64,000 nucleotides of DNA from Pararhodobacter marinus (GCF_003122215.1 NZ_QEYD01000003.1:186001-250000); one strand, 5' to 3'; positions 44,553 to 53,949 are shown, counted from the first letter of the stretch. The notes: generated by a model from the letters alone, not told the origin. Numbers and translations: made by a program.

Positions 44553-44945
44553 ATGAACCTGATCCTGAACGTATTGTGGATTGTCCTGGGCGGTGCCTGG
44601 ATGGCCGTGGGATGGCTGATCGCGGCGCTGATCATGGCGATCAGCATCGTCGGGATCCCCTGGGCGCGCTCGGCCGTGGTGATGGCGGGCTATTCGCTGC
44701 TGCCGTTCGGCATGCGCGCCGCCGACCGGACCGAGATCACCGGCCCCGATATCGGCACCGGCGCTTTCGGGACGCTGGGGAATATCCTGTGGCTCGTCCT
44801 GGCCGGCTGGTGGCTGGCTCTGGGCCATCTGGTTTCGGCGGTTCTGAACGCGGTGACGATCATCGGCCTGCCTTTCGCCTGGGCGCATCTGAAACTCGCC
44901 GGGTTCGCGCTGTGGCCTGTGGGACGCACATTGGTGCCGCGCTGA
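44553..44945 (+). CDS. YccF-domain membrane protein
   Basis: 130 aa. It has two copies of a hydrophobic YccF-type repeat: LNVLWIVLGGAWMAVGWLI, then SIVGIPWARSA, and again LGNILWLVLAGWWLALGHLV followed by TIIGLPFAWAHLKLAGFAL. About four membrane helices are predicted. The function of YccF proteins is not established. It is monocistronic with a strong terminator and stands just upstream of the IS element. Confidence 0.88.
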   Translation: MNLILNVLWIVLGGAWMAVGWLIAALIMAISIVGIPWARSAVVMAGYSLLPFGMRAADRTEITGPDIGTGAFGTLGNILWLVLAGWWLALGHLVSAVLNAVTIIGLPFAWAHLKLAGFALWPVGRTLVPR

Positions 44946-44967
44946 AAGCTGAGACACCGGAGCGACG

Positions 44968-44996
44968 ATGGGGGGCCTTGCGCCCCCCATTTTTTG
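44968..44996 (+). terminator. Terminator after the YccF gene
   Basis: Nine-bp arms ATGGGGGGC and GCCCCCCAT, loop CTTGC, followed by a T-run (TTTTT). Confidence 0.9.
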
Positions 44997-45134
44997 TGCC
45001 CGGGCAATTTCGACCCGCAAGCGCGCGCCGCGCCTCTGGTCCTATCTTTCCCGGTATCGTGATCAGCCCACCGGAAAGCAAATGAATGGATCCGATATCG
45101 ACTTTTTCCGGCGCTTCTTCTCCCCTGCTCCTAG

Positions 45135-45969
45135 GGTCAGGACCCATTGATTTGGTTGGGAGAGCGTGATTCACCGTTCGAAAACGAGCGGTGAACATGT
45201 CAGATCTCATCTGGTTGAGCGCTGCGCAGATGGCGCGTCTGGAGCCTTGCTTCCCCAAGTCGCACGGCAAGCCCCGGGTTGATGACCGGCGCGTTCTGAG
45301 CAGTACTATGTTTATCAGTCGCCATGGCTTGCGGTGGCGAGATGCGCCAAGGGAATACGGCCCGCACAAGACACTCTACAACCGCTGGAAGCGGTGGAGC
45401 GACAGAGGCGTCGTCGCCCGGATCATGGCCGGGCTGGCGGCCGAGCATGGTGAGGAGACTACCGTGATGATCGACGCAACTCATCTGAAGGCCCATCGCA
45501 CGGCGTCCAGCCTGGGCGTAAAAAAGGGGGGGCGTGGACGCCTGATTGGCCGGACGAAGGGAGGCATGAACACGAAGTTGCACGCCGTCTGCGACAGCCA
45601 TGGCCGGCCCATCGACCTGTTCCTGACTGCCGGGCCCGTCAGCGATTACATCGGGGCGCGTGCGCTGGTCAGCGGGTTGCCCGATGCTAAGGCGCTGCTC
45701 GGGGATCGTGGCTACGATGCCGACTGGTTCAGAGAAGCCTTGTAAGACAAGAAGATATGTCCCTGCATCCCGGAAGAAACGGACGACGCCCGTCCGCTAC
45801 GACAAGCGCAGGTACAAGCGGCGCAACCGGATCGAGATCATGTTCGGCGGGCTCAAAGATTGGAGACGGGTGGCGACCCGTTATGACCGATGCCCGAAGA
45901 CCTTCTTCTCAGCGATCGCACGCGCTGCGACCGTGATTTTCTGGCTTTGAGAGAGAACGAGTCCTGACA
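45135..45969 (+). mobile_element. IS5-family (IS427-like) insertion sequence, 835 bp
   Basis: The left end GGTCAGGACCC and the right end (reverse complement TGTCAGGACTC) form an imperfect inverted repeat with GTCAGGAC in common. Both ends are flanked by CTAG (45131-45134 and 45970-45973), the target-site duplication typical of the IS427 group. The interior holds a single transposase gene that is now broken. The intact ends and duplication indicate a fairly recent insertion. Confidence 0.88.
45197..45950 (+). pseudogene. IS5-family transposase, interrupted
   Basis: Part 1 (45197-45745, MSDLIWLSAAQMARLEPCFP to DWFREAL) carries the first two residues of the DDE triad (MIDATHLKAHR and GDRGYDADW). 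It ends at TAA 45743-45745, where relatives have a Lys codon. The rest, ending in YDKRRYKRRNRIEIMFGGLK and AATVIFWL (with the Glu of DDE), continues in another frame (+1 or -2). A stop and a frame change together make a functional protein unlikely unless frameshifting occurs. IS427-group elements do sometimes use programmed frameshifting, but that would normally occur upstream of any stop. Confidence 0.85.
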
Positions 45970-46290
45970 CTAGGGCCATCGGCAGACCCGCGACCGGCGG
46001 GTGTACATTTCCGCTGGTCCAGCCTTCCGGATCGGGCGCGCCCGCGCCGTTCGGCAAGAAGGGCCTGCGCATATCCCGGTTTCGCCCCGCAGACCGGGGA
46101 GGGGCCGGCCGGAACCAGCCGCACTCCGCCCAAGAATCCTCCTTGCACCGCGCCTGAACCTGCCGCCATCCTCGTGCAAGCGACCGAAGCGACAGCCCCC
46201 CTGTAGCGGGCGCTGGGCAGTTCGCCACGGCCGCAAGCGGAACAGGAATTCTGCCTCACCGGGCTCTGCTGACGCCATCCTGCAAACCGC
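45970..46290. other. 321-bp region right of the IS, no recognised gene
   Basis: Nothing recognisable is present. If the IS and one CTAG copy are removed, an open frame runs from an ATG at 45081 across the junction to a TGA near 46156 (about 78 codons, beginning MNGSDIDFFRRFFSPAP). It matches no family I know, so a disrupted gene cannot be claimed. Confidence 0.4.
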
Positions 46291-46716
46291 TCACCCATCG
46301 CAGCGCTCCCTGAGCGTGGCCAGGTACATCGCGATGTCCTCTGCCCCTGTCCGGTGGTCGACAAGGGCGTCCAGGTTCCGCTGCGCCCGGACACGGTTCT
46401 CCCCCCAGCAAAGCGAGGTGGCCAGCCGGAATGCCCGTTCGGCTTGCGACAGGCGCTGCTGAACAAGCGACAGTTCATTCTGCAGCACAGTGATTTCCTC
46501 GCAGGCCGTGGTCTGGATCGAGCGGCCTTCGAGCCGGTCCATCACCGCGCCTCGGGTCACCCAGCCCAGCCCCGCATAAAGAAAGGCCTCCGTCCGCGTG
46601 AGCCAGGCGTCCACCGGCTGTCCGGCGGTCAGCCCGGTAATGAAATGCTGCTCACAAGGATCGGCCCGCAGGGGACCAGCGGCGATCAGCGAAAAGGCAA
46701 GAAACAGGTGTCGCAT
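46291..46716 (-). CDS. Exported hypothetical protein
   Basis: 141 aa. MRHLFLAFSLIAAGPLRA-DP is a good Sec signal peptide. The mature part is mostly helical (ITVLQNELSLVQQRLSQAER) with four Cys (DPCEQ, TACEE, SLCWG, ERCDG), possibly two disulfides. It contains the short block MYLATLRERCDG at the C-terminus. No family recognised. The upstream ribosome site is weak. Confidence 0.65.
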   Translation of the reverse strand: MRHLFLAFSLIAAGPLRADPCEQHFITGLTAGQPVDAWLTRTEAFLYAGLGWVTRGAVMDRLEGRSIQTTACEEITVLQNELSLVQQRLSQAERAFRLATSLCWGENRVRAQRNLDALVDHRTGAEDIAMYLATLRERCDG

Positions 46717-47404
46717 GGGATTCGGTGGCTGCTGCCCCGACAGGATGCGGCGAGCGGGTTAACAAATCGTGCGTCGCGCCGGAAAAAGTTCTGGTGATCC
46801 AGAAACAGTCCGACTTTTGCGGATCGCGGCGAGTTTCTCGCCAGTGTTCACCTGCTCTTAACCTGTCCGCCCTATTTCTCGTTTCCGGGGGCTCGCTGCC
46901 GGCGGCATGGACGACATGGCTTAACCCACCGGCGCAACGCAGAACCCGCTCTTGTCATCGGGAAGGCGCTTTTCGGACCGGACGGGTCAGGGCCCGGAAA
47001 GCAACAAAGCTGAAAGGAAGCCGCGCATGGTTTAGAATTTGAATGTCTTCTGTTGTCCGACGTAGAAATCCCATCCGGCAGCGTGCGGCCGGGTCAGGCT
47101 TCGCTCGCGACGACGCCCGAAAACCTCGAGCCTGCCTGGCCAGAGGCCGCGTCCTACGGTCTGAAACAGACGTATCCAATTTGCAAAGCGGCGCGACAAA
47201 CGGTTGGACGGGGAACGGCACAGCAAGGCAACCCGTCGGCCAATTGCCGGGTCAGAAAGATGACGGTCAGGGAGACAATCGGCAGCGAGAAGCGGGCCGA
47301 GAGAAACAGGCGAAGAGATAACCGATAACCACGCAAACAGCCTTACAGACCATCGGTAGGTCAGCTGACGGTTCGGCGAGGGACGATCTGAGCGCGCAGG
47401 CGGC
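46717..47404. other. 688-bp gap, lower GC, no recognised gene
   Basis: This stretch is visibly less GC-rich than its neighbours, and all open frames in it lack family motifs and plausible codon use. No RNA gene, terminator or IS end was recognised. Together with the adjacent IS it may be a degraded or imported segment. Confidence 0.5.
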
Positions 47405-49357
47405 CTAGACGTCCACATCCTCGACGAAGCGGGCATTCTCGCTGATGTACTGGAAGCGCAGCTCGGGTTTCTTGCCCATCAGCCGTTCCACGAGGTCGCC
47501 GGTCTCGCCCGGAATATCCTCGTCGATCGAGACGCGGATGAGCTTGCGCTGCTCGGGATCCATGGTCGTTTCTTTCAGATCCTTGGCGTCCATCTCGCCC
47601 AGGCCCTTGAAGCGCGACACCTCGATCTTGCCCTTGCCGCCAAGGCCCTTGGCCATCCACAGATCGCGCTCGGCCTCGTCGAGGCAATAGACGCGCTTGG
47701 CCCCCTGGGTCAGCCGGAAAAGCGGCGGACAGGCAAGGTAGAGATGGCCCTGATCAATCAGCGGACGCATCTGTGTGAAGAAGAAGGTCATCAGAAGCGA
47801 GGCGATATGCGCCCCGTCGACATCGGCGTCCGTCATGATGATGATCTTGTCGTAACGCAGGTCGTCGACCCGGAACTTCGTGCCCATCTGAACGCCTAGG
47901 GCCTGACACAGATCGCTGATTTCCTGGTTCTGGTTCAGCTTGCCCGACGCCGCGCCCAGCACGTTCAGGATCTTGCCGCGCAGGGGCAGGAGCGCCTGCG
48001 TCCGCCGGTCGCGCGCCATCTTGGCCGAGCCACCGGCCGAGTCGCCCTCGACGATGAACAATTCCGTGCCCGCCCGGTTCGAGGCCGAACAATCCACGAG
48101 CTTCCCGGGAAGCCGCAGCTTCTTGGTCGCCGATTTGCGCTGCGTTTCCTTTTCCTGCCTGCGCCGCATCCGCTCTTCGGCCCGCAGGACCAGAAAGTCG
48201 AGAATCGCGCCGGCCGCCTTGGGGTCGCCCGCCAGCCAGTTGTCGAAATGGTCGCGCACGGCGTTCTCGACCAGCCGCGCGGCTTCGGTCGTGGCCAGCC
48301 GGTCCTTGGTCTGGCCCACGAATTCCGGCTCGCGGATGAAGACCGAGATCAGCGCGCAGCCGCCCGCCGCCATATCCTCGCGCGTGATGTCCTTGGCCTT
48401 GCGGTTGCCGGCAAGCTCGCCATAGGCGCGGATGCCCTTGAGCACGGCGGCCCAGAAGCCGGCCTCATGCGTGCCGCCTTCGGGTGTCGGCACGGTGTTG
48501 CAATAGCTCTGCACGAAACCGTCGCGCGCGGGCGTCCAGTTGATCGCCCATTCGACCGAGCCCGGCACGCCGAACTTTTCCTGGAAATGGACCTTTCCGG
48601 CAAAGGGCTTGTCGGAATAGGTCATGTCCTTGCCGAGCTGCTCGCCCAGATAATCGGCCAGCCCGCCGGGGAAATGGAACACCGCCTCCTGCGGAGTGTC
48701 GCCATCCTCGATCGCGGATTTCCAGCGGATTTCGACGCCCGAGAAGAGGTAGGCTTTCGAGCGCACCATCTTGAACAGCCGCGCGGGACGGAAACGGTGG
48801 CTGCCGAAAATCTCTTCATCGGCATGGAAGCTGGTCGTGGTGCCCCGCCGGTTCGGGGCCGCGCCGATCTCGGTCACCGGCCCCAGCGGCTTGCCGCGCG
48901 AGAAGCGCTGTTCCACCAGCTTGCGGTCGCGCGCAACCTGCACGACCATGCTGTCGGACAAGGCGTTGACGACCGAGGCGCCGACGCCGTGCAGCCCGCC
49001 CGAGGTCTCGTAGGCCTTGCCGGAAAACTTGCCGCCCGCATGGAGCGTGCACAGGATCACCTCGAGCGCGGATTTGCCGGGAAATTTCGGATGCGGATCG
49101 AAGGGCATGCCGCGGCCGTTATCGCGGATCGTCACGGTATGATCGGCGGCGATTTCGACCTCGATCCGGTTGGCGTGGCCGGCGACGGCCTCGTCCATCG
49201 AGTTGTCGAGGATCTCGGCCACGAGGTGGTGCAGCGCACGCTCGTCGGTCCCGCCGATATACATGCCGGGGCGTTTGCGAACGGGTTCCAGACCTTCGAG
49301 CACCTCGATCGAGGAGGCGTCATAGGTCTCGGGCTGGCCGGCGAGGAAATCGGTCAT
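47405..49357 (-). CDS. parE: DNA topoisomerase IV subunit B
   Basis: 650 aa, shorter than GyrB (about 800) and the normal length for ParE. The GHKL ATPase domain shows LEPVRKRPGMYIGG, EILDNSMDEA and DNGRGMPFDPH, with HAGGKFSGKAYETSGGLHGVG as ATP lid. The TOPRIM domain has FIVEGDSAGGSAKMARDR and IIIMTDADVDGAHI (DxD), and the C-terminus has SRFKGLGEMDAKDLKETT. With ParC it decatenates chromosomes. The ATG at 49357 gives the expected N-terminus. Confidence 0.95.
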   Translation of the reverse strand: MTDFLAGQPETYDASSIEVLEGLEPVRKRPGMYIGGTDERALHHLVAEILDNSMDEAVAGHANRIEVEIAADHTVTIRDNGRGMPFDPHPKFPGKSALEVILCTLHAGGKFSGKAYETSGGLHGVGASVVNALSDSMVVQVARDRKLVEQRFSRGKPLGPVTEIGAAPNRRGTTTSFHADEEIFGSHRFRPARLFKMVRSKAYLFSGVEIRWKSAIEDGDTPQEAVFHFPGGLADYLGEQLGKDMTYSDKPFAGKVHFQEKFGVPGSVEWAINWTPARDGFVQSYCNTVPTPEGGTHEAGFWAAVLKGIRAYGELAGNRKAKDITREDMAAGGCALISVFIREPEFVGQTKDRLATTEAARLVENAVRDHFDNWLAGDPKAAGAILDFLVLRAEERMRRRQEKETQRKSATKKLRLPGKLVDCSASNRAGTELFIVEGDSAGGSAKMARDRRTQALLPLRGKILNVLGAASGKLNQNQEISDLCQALGVQMGTKFRVDDLRYDKIIIMTDADVDGAHIASLLMTFFFTQMRPLIDQGHLYLACPPLFRLTQGAKRVYCLDEAERDLWMAKGLGGKGKIEVSRFKGLGEMDAKDLKETTMDPEQRKLIRVSIDEDIPGETGDLVERLMGKKPELRFQYISENARFVEDVDV

Positions 49358-49493
49358 TGAAGCGGCTCGACTCTGTCGTGAATTGACAAGCAATAGATCA
49401 CCGGCGCCGCCCGGACGCAAGGTTTGGGGGCAGCCGCGGCGGATATTGCGGGCGCGAACGTGGCAGGAAGGACGCTGCGCCCGACCGCCCTGC

Positions 49494-50735
49494 CTAGTTT
49501 TCGATCCGCCGCATGGCCCAGGAGACACTGAAACCGTGCAGGATCGTCGACATCAGGATCACCAGCCCGACAAGGGACCAGAGCTGCGCCTCGTTGGTGA
49601 ATTCCATGTGGTTGATCGCGTAGCACAGGTAATAGACCGAGCCGATGCCCCGCACGCCGTAGACGGCGATGGCGGCGCGGTCTTTGCGGGGCATGTCGGT
49701 GCCGATCAGGCTGACCCAGCCCGCAAGCGGCCGGACGATGACGATGACGACCAGCGCCAGCCAGACCTGGCTCCAACTCAGATCGGCAAAGACCACCGGC
49801 AGGACCGCGCCCAGCATGACCAGCAGGACCGCCGTCAGCGCGTGTTCGATGGATTCGGTGAAATCGTGCAACTGGCGGTGAAAGCGGTTGTCCTCTTCCA
49901 CCCGGCGCACGGTCAGGCCCATGACGGCGACGGCGATGAAGCCGTAGCCCTCGATCAGCTCGGTCGATCCGTAGCACAACAGCACCCCCGCCAGCGCCAC
50001 GACCCCCGACCCGGTATCGGCCAGGGGCGCGTCGCGCGGGATTGTGAACAGCACGAATGCCAGGATCCGCCCCCCGGCCCATCCCGCCAGCACGCCCAGG
50101 GCGATGCGGTACACCACATCCCAGACCAGCCAGTCGACGAACCACGCGCCCGGATTGAGCCCTTCGGCAGCAACGATCAGACCCAGATAGACAAAGGGAA
50201 AGGCCAGCCCGTCATTCAGCCCGGCCTCGGTCGTCAGGGTGAAACGCACGGGATGCTCGCGCCCTTCCTGCGGCGGGCCGACCTGTACATCCGCCGCCAG
50301 TACAGGGTCGGTGGGCGCGACCACGGCCCCCAGCAGGATCGCCCCGGCCACGGTCAGCCCGACGAACCCGACCCCCAGCAGCGCCACGGCCAGGATGGTG
50401 AGCGGCATGGCGATGCCGAGCATCCGCGCGGTCGGCCCCCATTTGCGCCAGGGCCTGACGCTGTCGATGCGCATGCCGGTCCCGAACAGCGCGAAGATCA
50501 CGGCAAGTTCGCTGATGATCTCCCAGGGCAGCGGCGTCTCGCGCGGATCGGGAACAGCCGGGATCGCCGGGATCAGGAGCGTCGCTGCCGCGCCGAATAC
50601 GATCATCAACGGGGCCGAGGCCGGTTCCTGGCGCGTGATCAGGCGGGGCAGGAAACGCGCAAGGATGACGATCACCCCGACCGCCGCCAGCGCGACGTGA
50701 TAGGGGTTGAAGCCGAAAAAGCCGTCAGGGATCAT
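49494..50735 (-). CDS. Cation:proton antiporter, CPA1/NhaP type
   Basis: 413 aa inner-membrane protein with about 12 hydrophobic segments. The ion-site motifs are present: GAVVAPTDPVLAADVQVGPP (TD helix) and LTTEAGLNDGLAFPFVYLGL (ND motif of electroneutral CPA1 exchangers). GVRGIGSVYYLCYA near the C-terminus carries the conserved Arg. It likely exports Na+ or K+ for H+. It lies upstream of parE on the same strand with a 136-bp gap, and probably is a separate unit. Confidence 0.9.
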   Translation of the reverse strand: MIPDGFFGFNPYHVALAAVGVIVILARFLPRLITRQEPASAPLMIVFGAAATLLIPAIPAVPDPRETPLPWEIISELAVIFALFGTGMRIDSVRPWRKWGPTARMLGIAMPLTILAVALLGVGFVGLTVAGAILLGAVVAPTDPVLAADVQVGPPQEGREHPVRFTLTTEAGLNDGLAFPFVYLGLIVAAEGLNPGAWFVDWLVWDVVYRIALGVLAGWAGGRILAFVLFTIPRDAPLADTGSGVVALAGVLLCYGSTELIEGYGFIAVAVMGLTVRRVEEDNRFHRQLHDFTESIEHALTAVLLVMLGAVLPVVFADLSWSQVWLALVVIVIVRPLAGWVSLIGTDMPRKDRAAIAVYGVRGIGSVYYLCYAINHMEFTNEAQLWSLVGLVILMSTILHGFSVSWAMRRIEN

Positions 50736-50781
50736 GGGCGGACCGGTTCCGTCAGAACGTCAATGAAGTCAGCGGGTTATT

Positions 50782-50823
50782 GAGACCACCCTTCCCCGTG
50801 CAAAGACGGTGGCCCGTGGTCTC
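50782..50823. repeat. Inverted repeat GAGACCAC/GTGGTCTC upstream of the antiporter gene
   Basis: Perfect 8-bp arms GAGACCAC (50782-50789) and GTGGTCTC (50816-50823) with a 26-nt loop lie 47 bp upstream of the antiporter start. It could be a leader hairpin or operator; nothing more can be said. Confidence 0.4.
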
Positions 50824-50946
50824 TATCTGGCGTGTTTCCGGGGCGCGGCAAGAGCGGCTGTCGCCGCCGCCGGGATGCCGGACCAGGGCCTGGTCTCGCG
50901 CGAAGCCCGAGGGCGCAGCGACCGGACAATTGCAGAGGCCCAGACA

Positions 50947-50976
50947 CGAAAAAGCCGAGGCGCGGGCCTCGGCTTT
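50947..50976 (-). terminator. Terminator of the tRNA-Val gene
   Basis: Read on the minus strand, AAAGCCGAGG and CCTCGGCTTT (10 bp, loop of 6) is followed by TTT, located 10 nt past the tRNA 3' end. Confidence 0.85.
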
Positions 50977-50985
50977 GAAACTGGA

Positions 50986-51060
50986 TGGTGGGCGATAACG
51001 GATTTGAACCGCTGACATCTTCGATGTGAACGAAGCGCTCTACCGCTGAGCTAATCGCCC
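50986..51060 (-). tRNA. tRNA-Val (anticodon CAC)
   Basis: 75 nt including an encoded CCA. Minus-strand sequence starts GGGCGATTAGCTCAGCGGTA. The acceptor stem GGGCGAT pairs with ATCGCCC, the D-arm is AGCTCAGCGGTAGAGC, and the anticodon stem-loop is CTTCG-TTCACAT-CGAAG, giving CAC (reads GUG). The T-arm GGTTCAAATCC is canonical, and the discriminator is A. Confidence 0.96.
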
Positions 51061-51262
51061 GCCGTGGCGGGTCTATAGCGAGTCGGGCGGGTGGGCTCAA
51101 GGGGGAAAGACGCGCCGTCGGTCAGGTTTTTCGCGCCCCTGTCTCCGGGCATCCGGCAAGCGCCCTGCCCTGTCGCGTGCGTCCTGGCCGGGGTGGCTCG
51201 CGCCCGGGAAACCGCGCGTGTCTTCCGTTGGCAGTCCCCGCTGACGCCGCCGGTCAGGCGCG

Positions 51263-51294
51263 AAAAAACCCGCCCCCGAAGTCCCGGGGGCGGG
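51263..51294 (-). terminator. Terminator after lon
   Basis: Minus-strand arms CCCGCCCCCG and CGGGGGCGGG with a 6-nt loop are followed by TTTTTT. It begins 19 nt past the lon stop codon. Confidence 0.9.
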
Positions 51295-51312
51295 CCGATC
51301 TGCAGGTTGCGC

Positions 51313-53721
51313 TTAGTGCGCGGTGGCCGGGGACGAGCCTTCTTTCCGGTTCAGCCGCGCGGCCAGCGCGGCGGCTTCCTCGGCGGCGGCGTCCCATTCC
51401 ACGGGCTCGGGCTTGCGCACCAGCGCGTGTTCCAGAACCTCCGACACGTGGCTGACGGGCACGATCTCCAGCCCCTCTTTCACGTTGTCGGGGATCTCGG
51501 GGAGATCCTTGGCGTTCTCGACCGGGATCAGCACCTTGGTGATGCCGCCCCGCAAAGCGGCGAGCAGTTTCTCTTTCAGCCCGCCGATGGCCGAGGCATT
51601 CCCGCGCAACGTCACCTCGCCCGTCATGGCGATGTCCTTGCGCACCGGGATACCGGTCAGCACCGAGACGATCGCCGTGACCATGGCCAGACCCGCCGAG
51701 GGGCCGTCCTTGGGCGTGGCGCCGTCGGGCACGTGGACGTGGATGTCCATCGTCTCGAAGACCGGGGGTTTGACGCCGATCTGCGGGCTGACCGACCGGA
51801 CATAGCTCGACGCCGCGTCGATCGATTCCTTCATCACGTCGCCGAGTTTCCCCGTCGTCTTCATCCGGCCCTTGCCCGGCAGCTTGAGCGCTTCGATCTG
51901 CAAGAGATCGCCGCCCACCTGCGTCCAGGCGAGGCCCGTGACCACGCCGACCTGGTCTTCCTTCTCGGCCAGCCCGTAACGATGGCGCTGAACGCCGAGG
52001 AAGTCGTCGAGATTCTCCGCCGTGACGGCGACATGATCGACTTCCTTGCGCACGATCTTCGTCACCGCCTTGCGGGCGATCTTCGACAGCTCACGCTCGA
52101 AGTTCCGCACCCCGGCCTCGCGGGTATAGTGCCGCAGCACCGCCGTGAGAGCGTCGTCGGACACCGACAATTCGGACTTTTTCAGGCCGTGGTTCTTGAT
52201 CGCCTTGGGCAGCAGGTGCCGGCGCGCGATCTCGGCCTTCTCGTCCTCGGTATAGCCCGAAAGCGGGATGATCTCCATCCGGTCCAGAAGCGGTCCGGGC
52301 ATGTTGTAGCTGTTGGCCGTGGTGATGAACATCACGTCCGACAGATCGTATTCCACTTCCAGATAGTGGTCGACGAAGGTCGCGTTCTGTTCGGGATCCA
52401 GAACCTCCAGCATCGCCGAGGCCGGATCGCCCCGGAAATCCTGCCCCATCTTGTCGATTTCATCGAGCAGGATCAGCGGGTTGGTGGTCTTGGCCTTCTT
52501 CAGCGCCTGGATGATCTTGCCGGGCATCGAGCCGATATAGGTCCGGCGATGGCCGCGAATCTCGGATTCGTCGCGCACGCCACCAAGGCTGATGCGGATG
52601 AATTCCCGGCCCGTGGCGCGGGCGACGGATTTGCCAAGGCTGGTCTTGCCGACGCCCGGAGGCCCGACAAGGCACAGGATCGGACCTTTCAGCTTGGCCG
52701 AACGCGATTGCACGGCGAGATACTCGACGATGCGTTCTTTAACCTTGTCCAGGCTGTAATGGTCCTCGTCCAGGATCCGCTGGGCGCGGTTCAGGTCTTT
52801 CTTGACCCGGCTTTTCGTGCCCCAGGGCAGCGCCAGCAGCCAATCCAGATAGTTGCGCACGACGGTGGCCTCGGCCGACATCGGCGACATCGACTTCAGC
52901 TTCTTCAGCTCGGCCTCGGCCTTTTCGCGGGCTTCCTTCGAGAACTTGGTCTCGGAGATCTTCTTCTCGAGCTCGGCCACCTCGTTCTGGCCGTCCTCGC
53001 CCTCGCCCAGCTCCTTCTGAATGGCCTTCATCTGCTCATTCAGGTAATATTCGCGCTGGGTCTTCTCCATCTGCGTCTTGACGCGCGACTTGATCTTGCG
53101 CTCGACCTGCAGGACGGAAATCTCGCCCTCCATCAGGCCATAGACCTTCTCCAGCCGCTCACCGACATCGAGCGTTTCCAGAAGCTCCTGCTTGCGCGGC
53201 ACCTCGATGCTCAGATGGCCGGCGGCCAGATCGGCCAGCCGCGCGGGCTCGCCCGCATCGGCGATGGCGCTGAGCGCCTCTTCGGGGACATTGCGCTTGA
53301 TCTTCGCGTAGCGCTCGAAATCGTCGCTGACGGCGCGGGTCAGCGCTTCGATCGTCTCGGCGTCGCCCTCGGTTTCTTCAAGCGTCTCGGCCAGCGCCTC
53401 GAAATGCTGGTCATTGTCGACGAACTCGGTGATCCGCACGCGGTTCTTGCCCTCGACCAGCACCTTCACGGTGCCATCGGGCAGGCGCAGAAGCTGCAGC
53501 ACATTGGCAAGAACGCCCACGCGGTACATGCCGTCGGCATCGGGATCCTCCGCCGCGTGGTCGATCTGCGCGACCAGAAGGATCTGCTTTTCGCTGGCCA
53601 TCACGGTTTCGAGCGCGCGCACGGATTTGTCGCGCCCCACGAACAGCGGCACGATCATATGCGGAAACACGACCATGTCGCGCAGCGGCAGGACGGCATG
53701 GGCGGTGGTGTTCTGTGTCAT
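51313..53721 (-). CDS. lon: ATP-dependent protease Lon
   Basis: 802 aa, standard length for bacterial Lon A. The N-terminal substrate domain begins VLPLRDMVVFPHMIVPLFVG. The AAA+ module has GPPGVGKTS (about residue 353), ILLDEIDKMGQDFRGDP, and sensor motifs. The C-terminal serine protease shows the catalytic Ser in KDGPSAGLAMV (about residue 675) and the Lys in IGGLKEKLLAALRGG. It degrades misfolded and regulatory proteins in the cytoplasm. The ATG at 53721 has GAGGTCAGGT upstream. No sigma-32-type promoter could be assigned with confidence. Confidence 0.97.
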   Translation of the reverse strand: MTQNTTAHAVLPLRDMVVFPHMIVPLFVGRDKSVRALETVMASEKQILLVAQIDHAAEDPDADGMYRVGVLANVLQLLRLPDGTVKVLVEGKNRVRITEFVDNDQHFEALAETLEETEGDAETIEALTRAVSDDFERYAKIKRNVPEEALSAIADAGEPARLADLAAGHLSIEVPRKQELLETLDVGERLEKVYGLMEGEISVLQVERKIKSRVKTQMEKTQREYYLNEQMKAIQKELGEGEDGQNEVAELEKKISETKFSKEAREKAEAELKKLKSMSPMSAEATVVRNYLDWLLALPWGTKSRVKKDLNRAQRILDEDHYSLDKVKERIVEYLAVQSRSAKLKGPILCLVGPPGVGKTSLGKSVARATGREFIRISLGGVRDESEIRGHRRTYIGSMPGKIIQALKKAKTTNPLILLDEIDKMGQDFRGDPASAMLEVLDPEQNATFVDHYLEVEYDLSDVMFITTANSYNMPGPLLDRMEIIPLSGYTEDEKAEIARRHLLPKAIKNHGLKKSELSVSDDALTAVLRHYTREAGVRNFERELSKIARKAVTKIVRKEVDHVAVTAENLDDFLGVQRHRYGLAEKEDQVGVVTGLAWTQVGGDLLQIEALKLPGKGRMKTTGKLGDVMKESIDAASSYVRSVSPQIGVKPPVFETMDIHVHVPDGATPKDGPSAGLAMVTAIVSVLTGIPVRKDIAMTGEVTLRGNASAIGGLKEKLLAALRGGITKVLIPVENAKDLPEIPDNVKEGLEIVPVSHVSEVLEHALVRKPEPVEWDAAAEEAAALAARLNRKEGSSPATAH

Positions 53722-53852
53722 ACCTGACCTCAACTCTATTCTGCGCCGCGTTACGCTAACACGAGAAAGCTCCCGTCCCGGCCCCGCGGCGTCCGGTTCA
53801 CGGCTATATCTGGGACCGCTTGCGGGGGAATTCAACTCTCACCCGTTCAGCC

Positions 53853-53886
53853 TTTCGCTGCACTGTGGCACAAGTGTGCAGCGAAA
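53853..53886. repeat. Long inverted repeat between ribD and lon
   Basis: Perfect 11-bp arms TTTCGCTGCAC (53853-53863) and GTGCAGCGAAA (53876-53886) with a 12-nt spacer. CCCG/CGGG outside the arms can extend the helix after a bulge. It lies 132 bp upstream of the lon start and 64 bp downstream of the ribD stop. There is no T-run, so it is not a typical terminator, and it could be a lon leader element or operator. Confidence 0.7.
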
Positions 53887-53949
53887 CGGGCGGATTTGCG
53901 GTGCCTCGCTAAAATCGGCGCGACCTCCCGCGCCCGCTAAGGCTGCGTG

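Noticed and set aside
45081-46156. Gene interrupted by the IS element
   Set aside because: Joining the flanks gives an open frame of about 78 codons, but it has no recognisable family, no good ribosome site, and such frames arise by chance in GC-rich DNA.
47032-47436. Minus-strand ORF ending in an aromatic KTFKF, like an outer-membrane barrel end
   Set aside because: No signal peptide and no alternating beta pattern; it overlaps the parE end, and the frame has implausible Arg/Pro-rich codon use.
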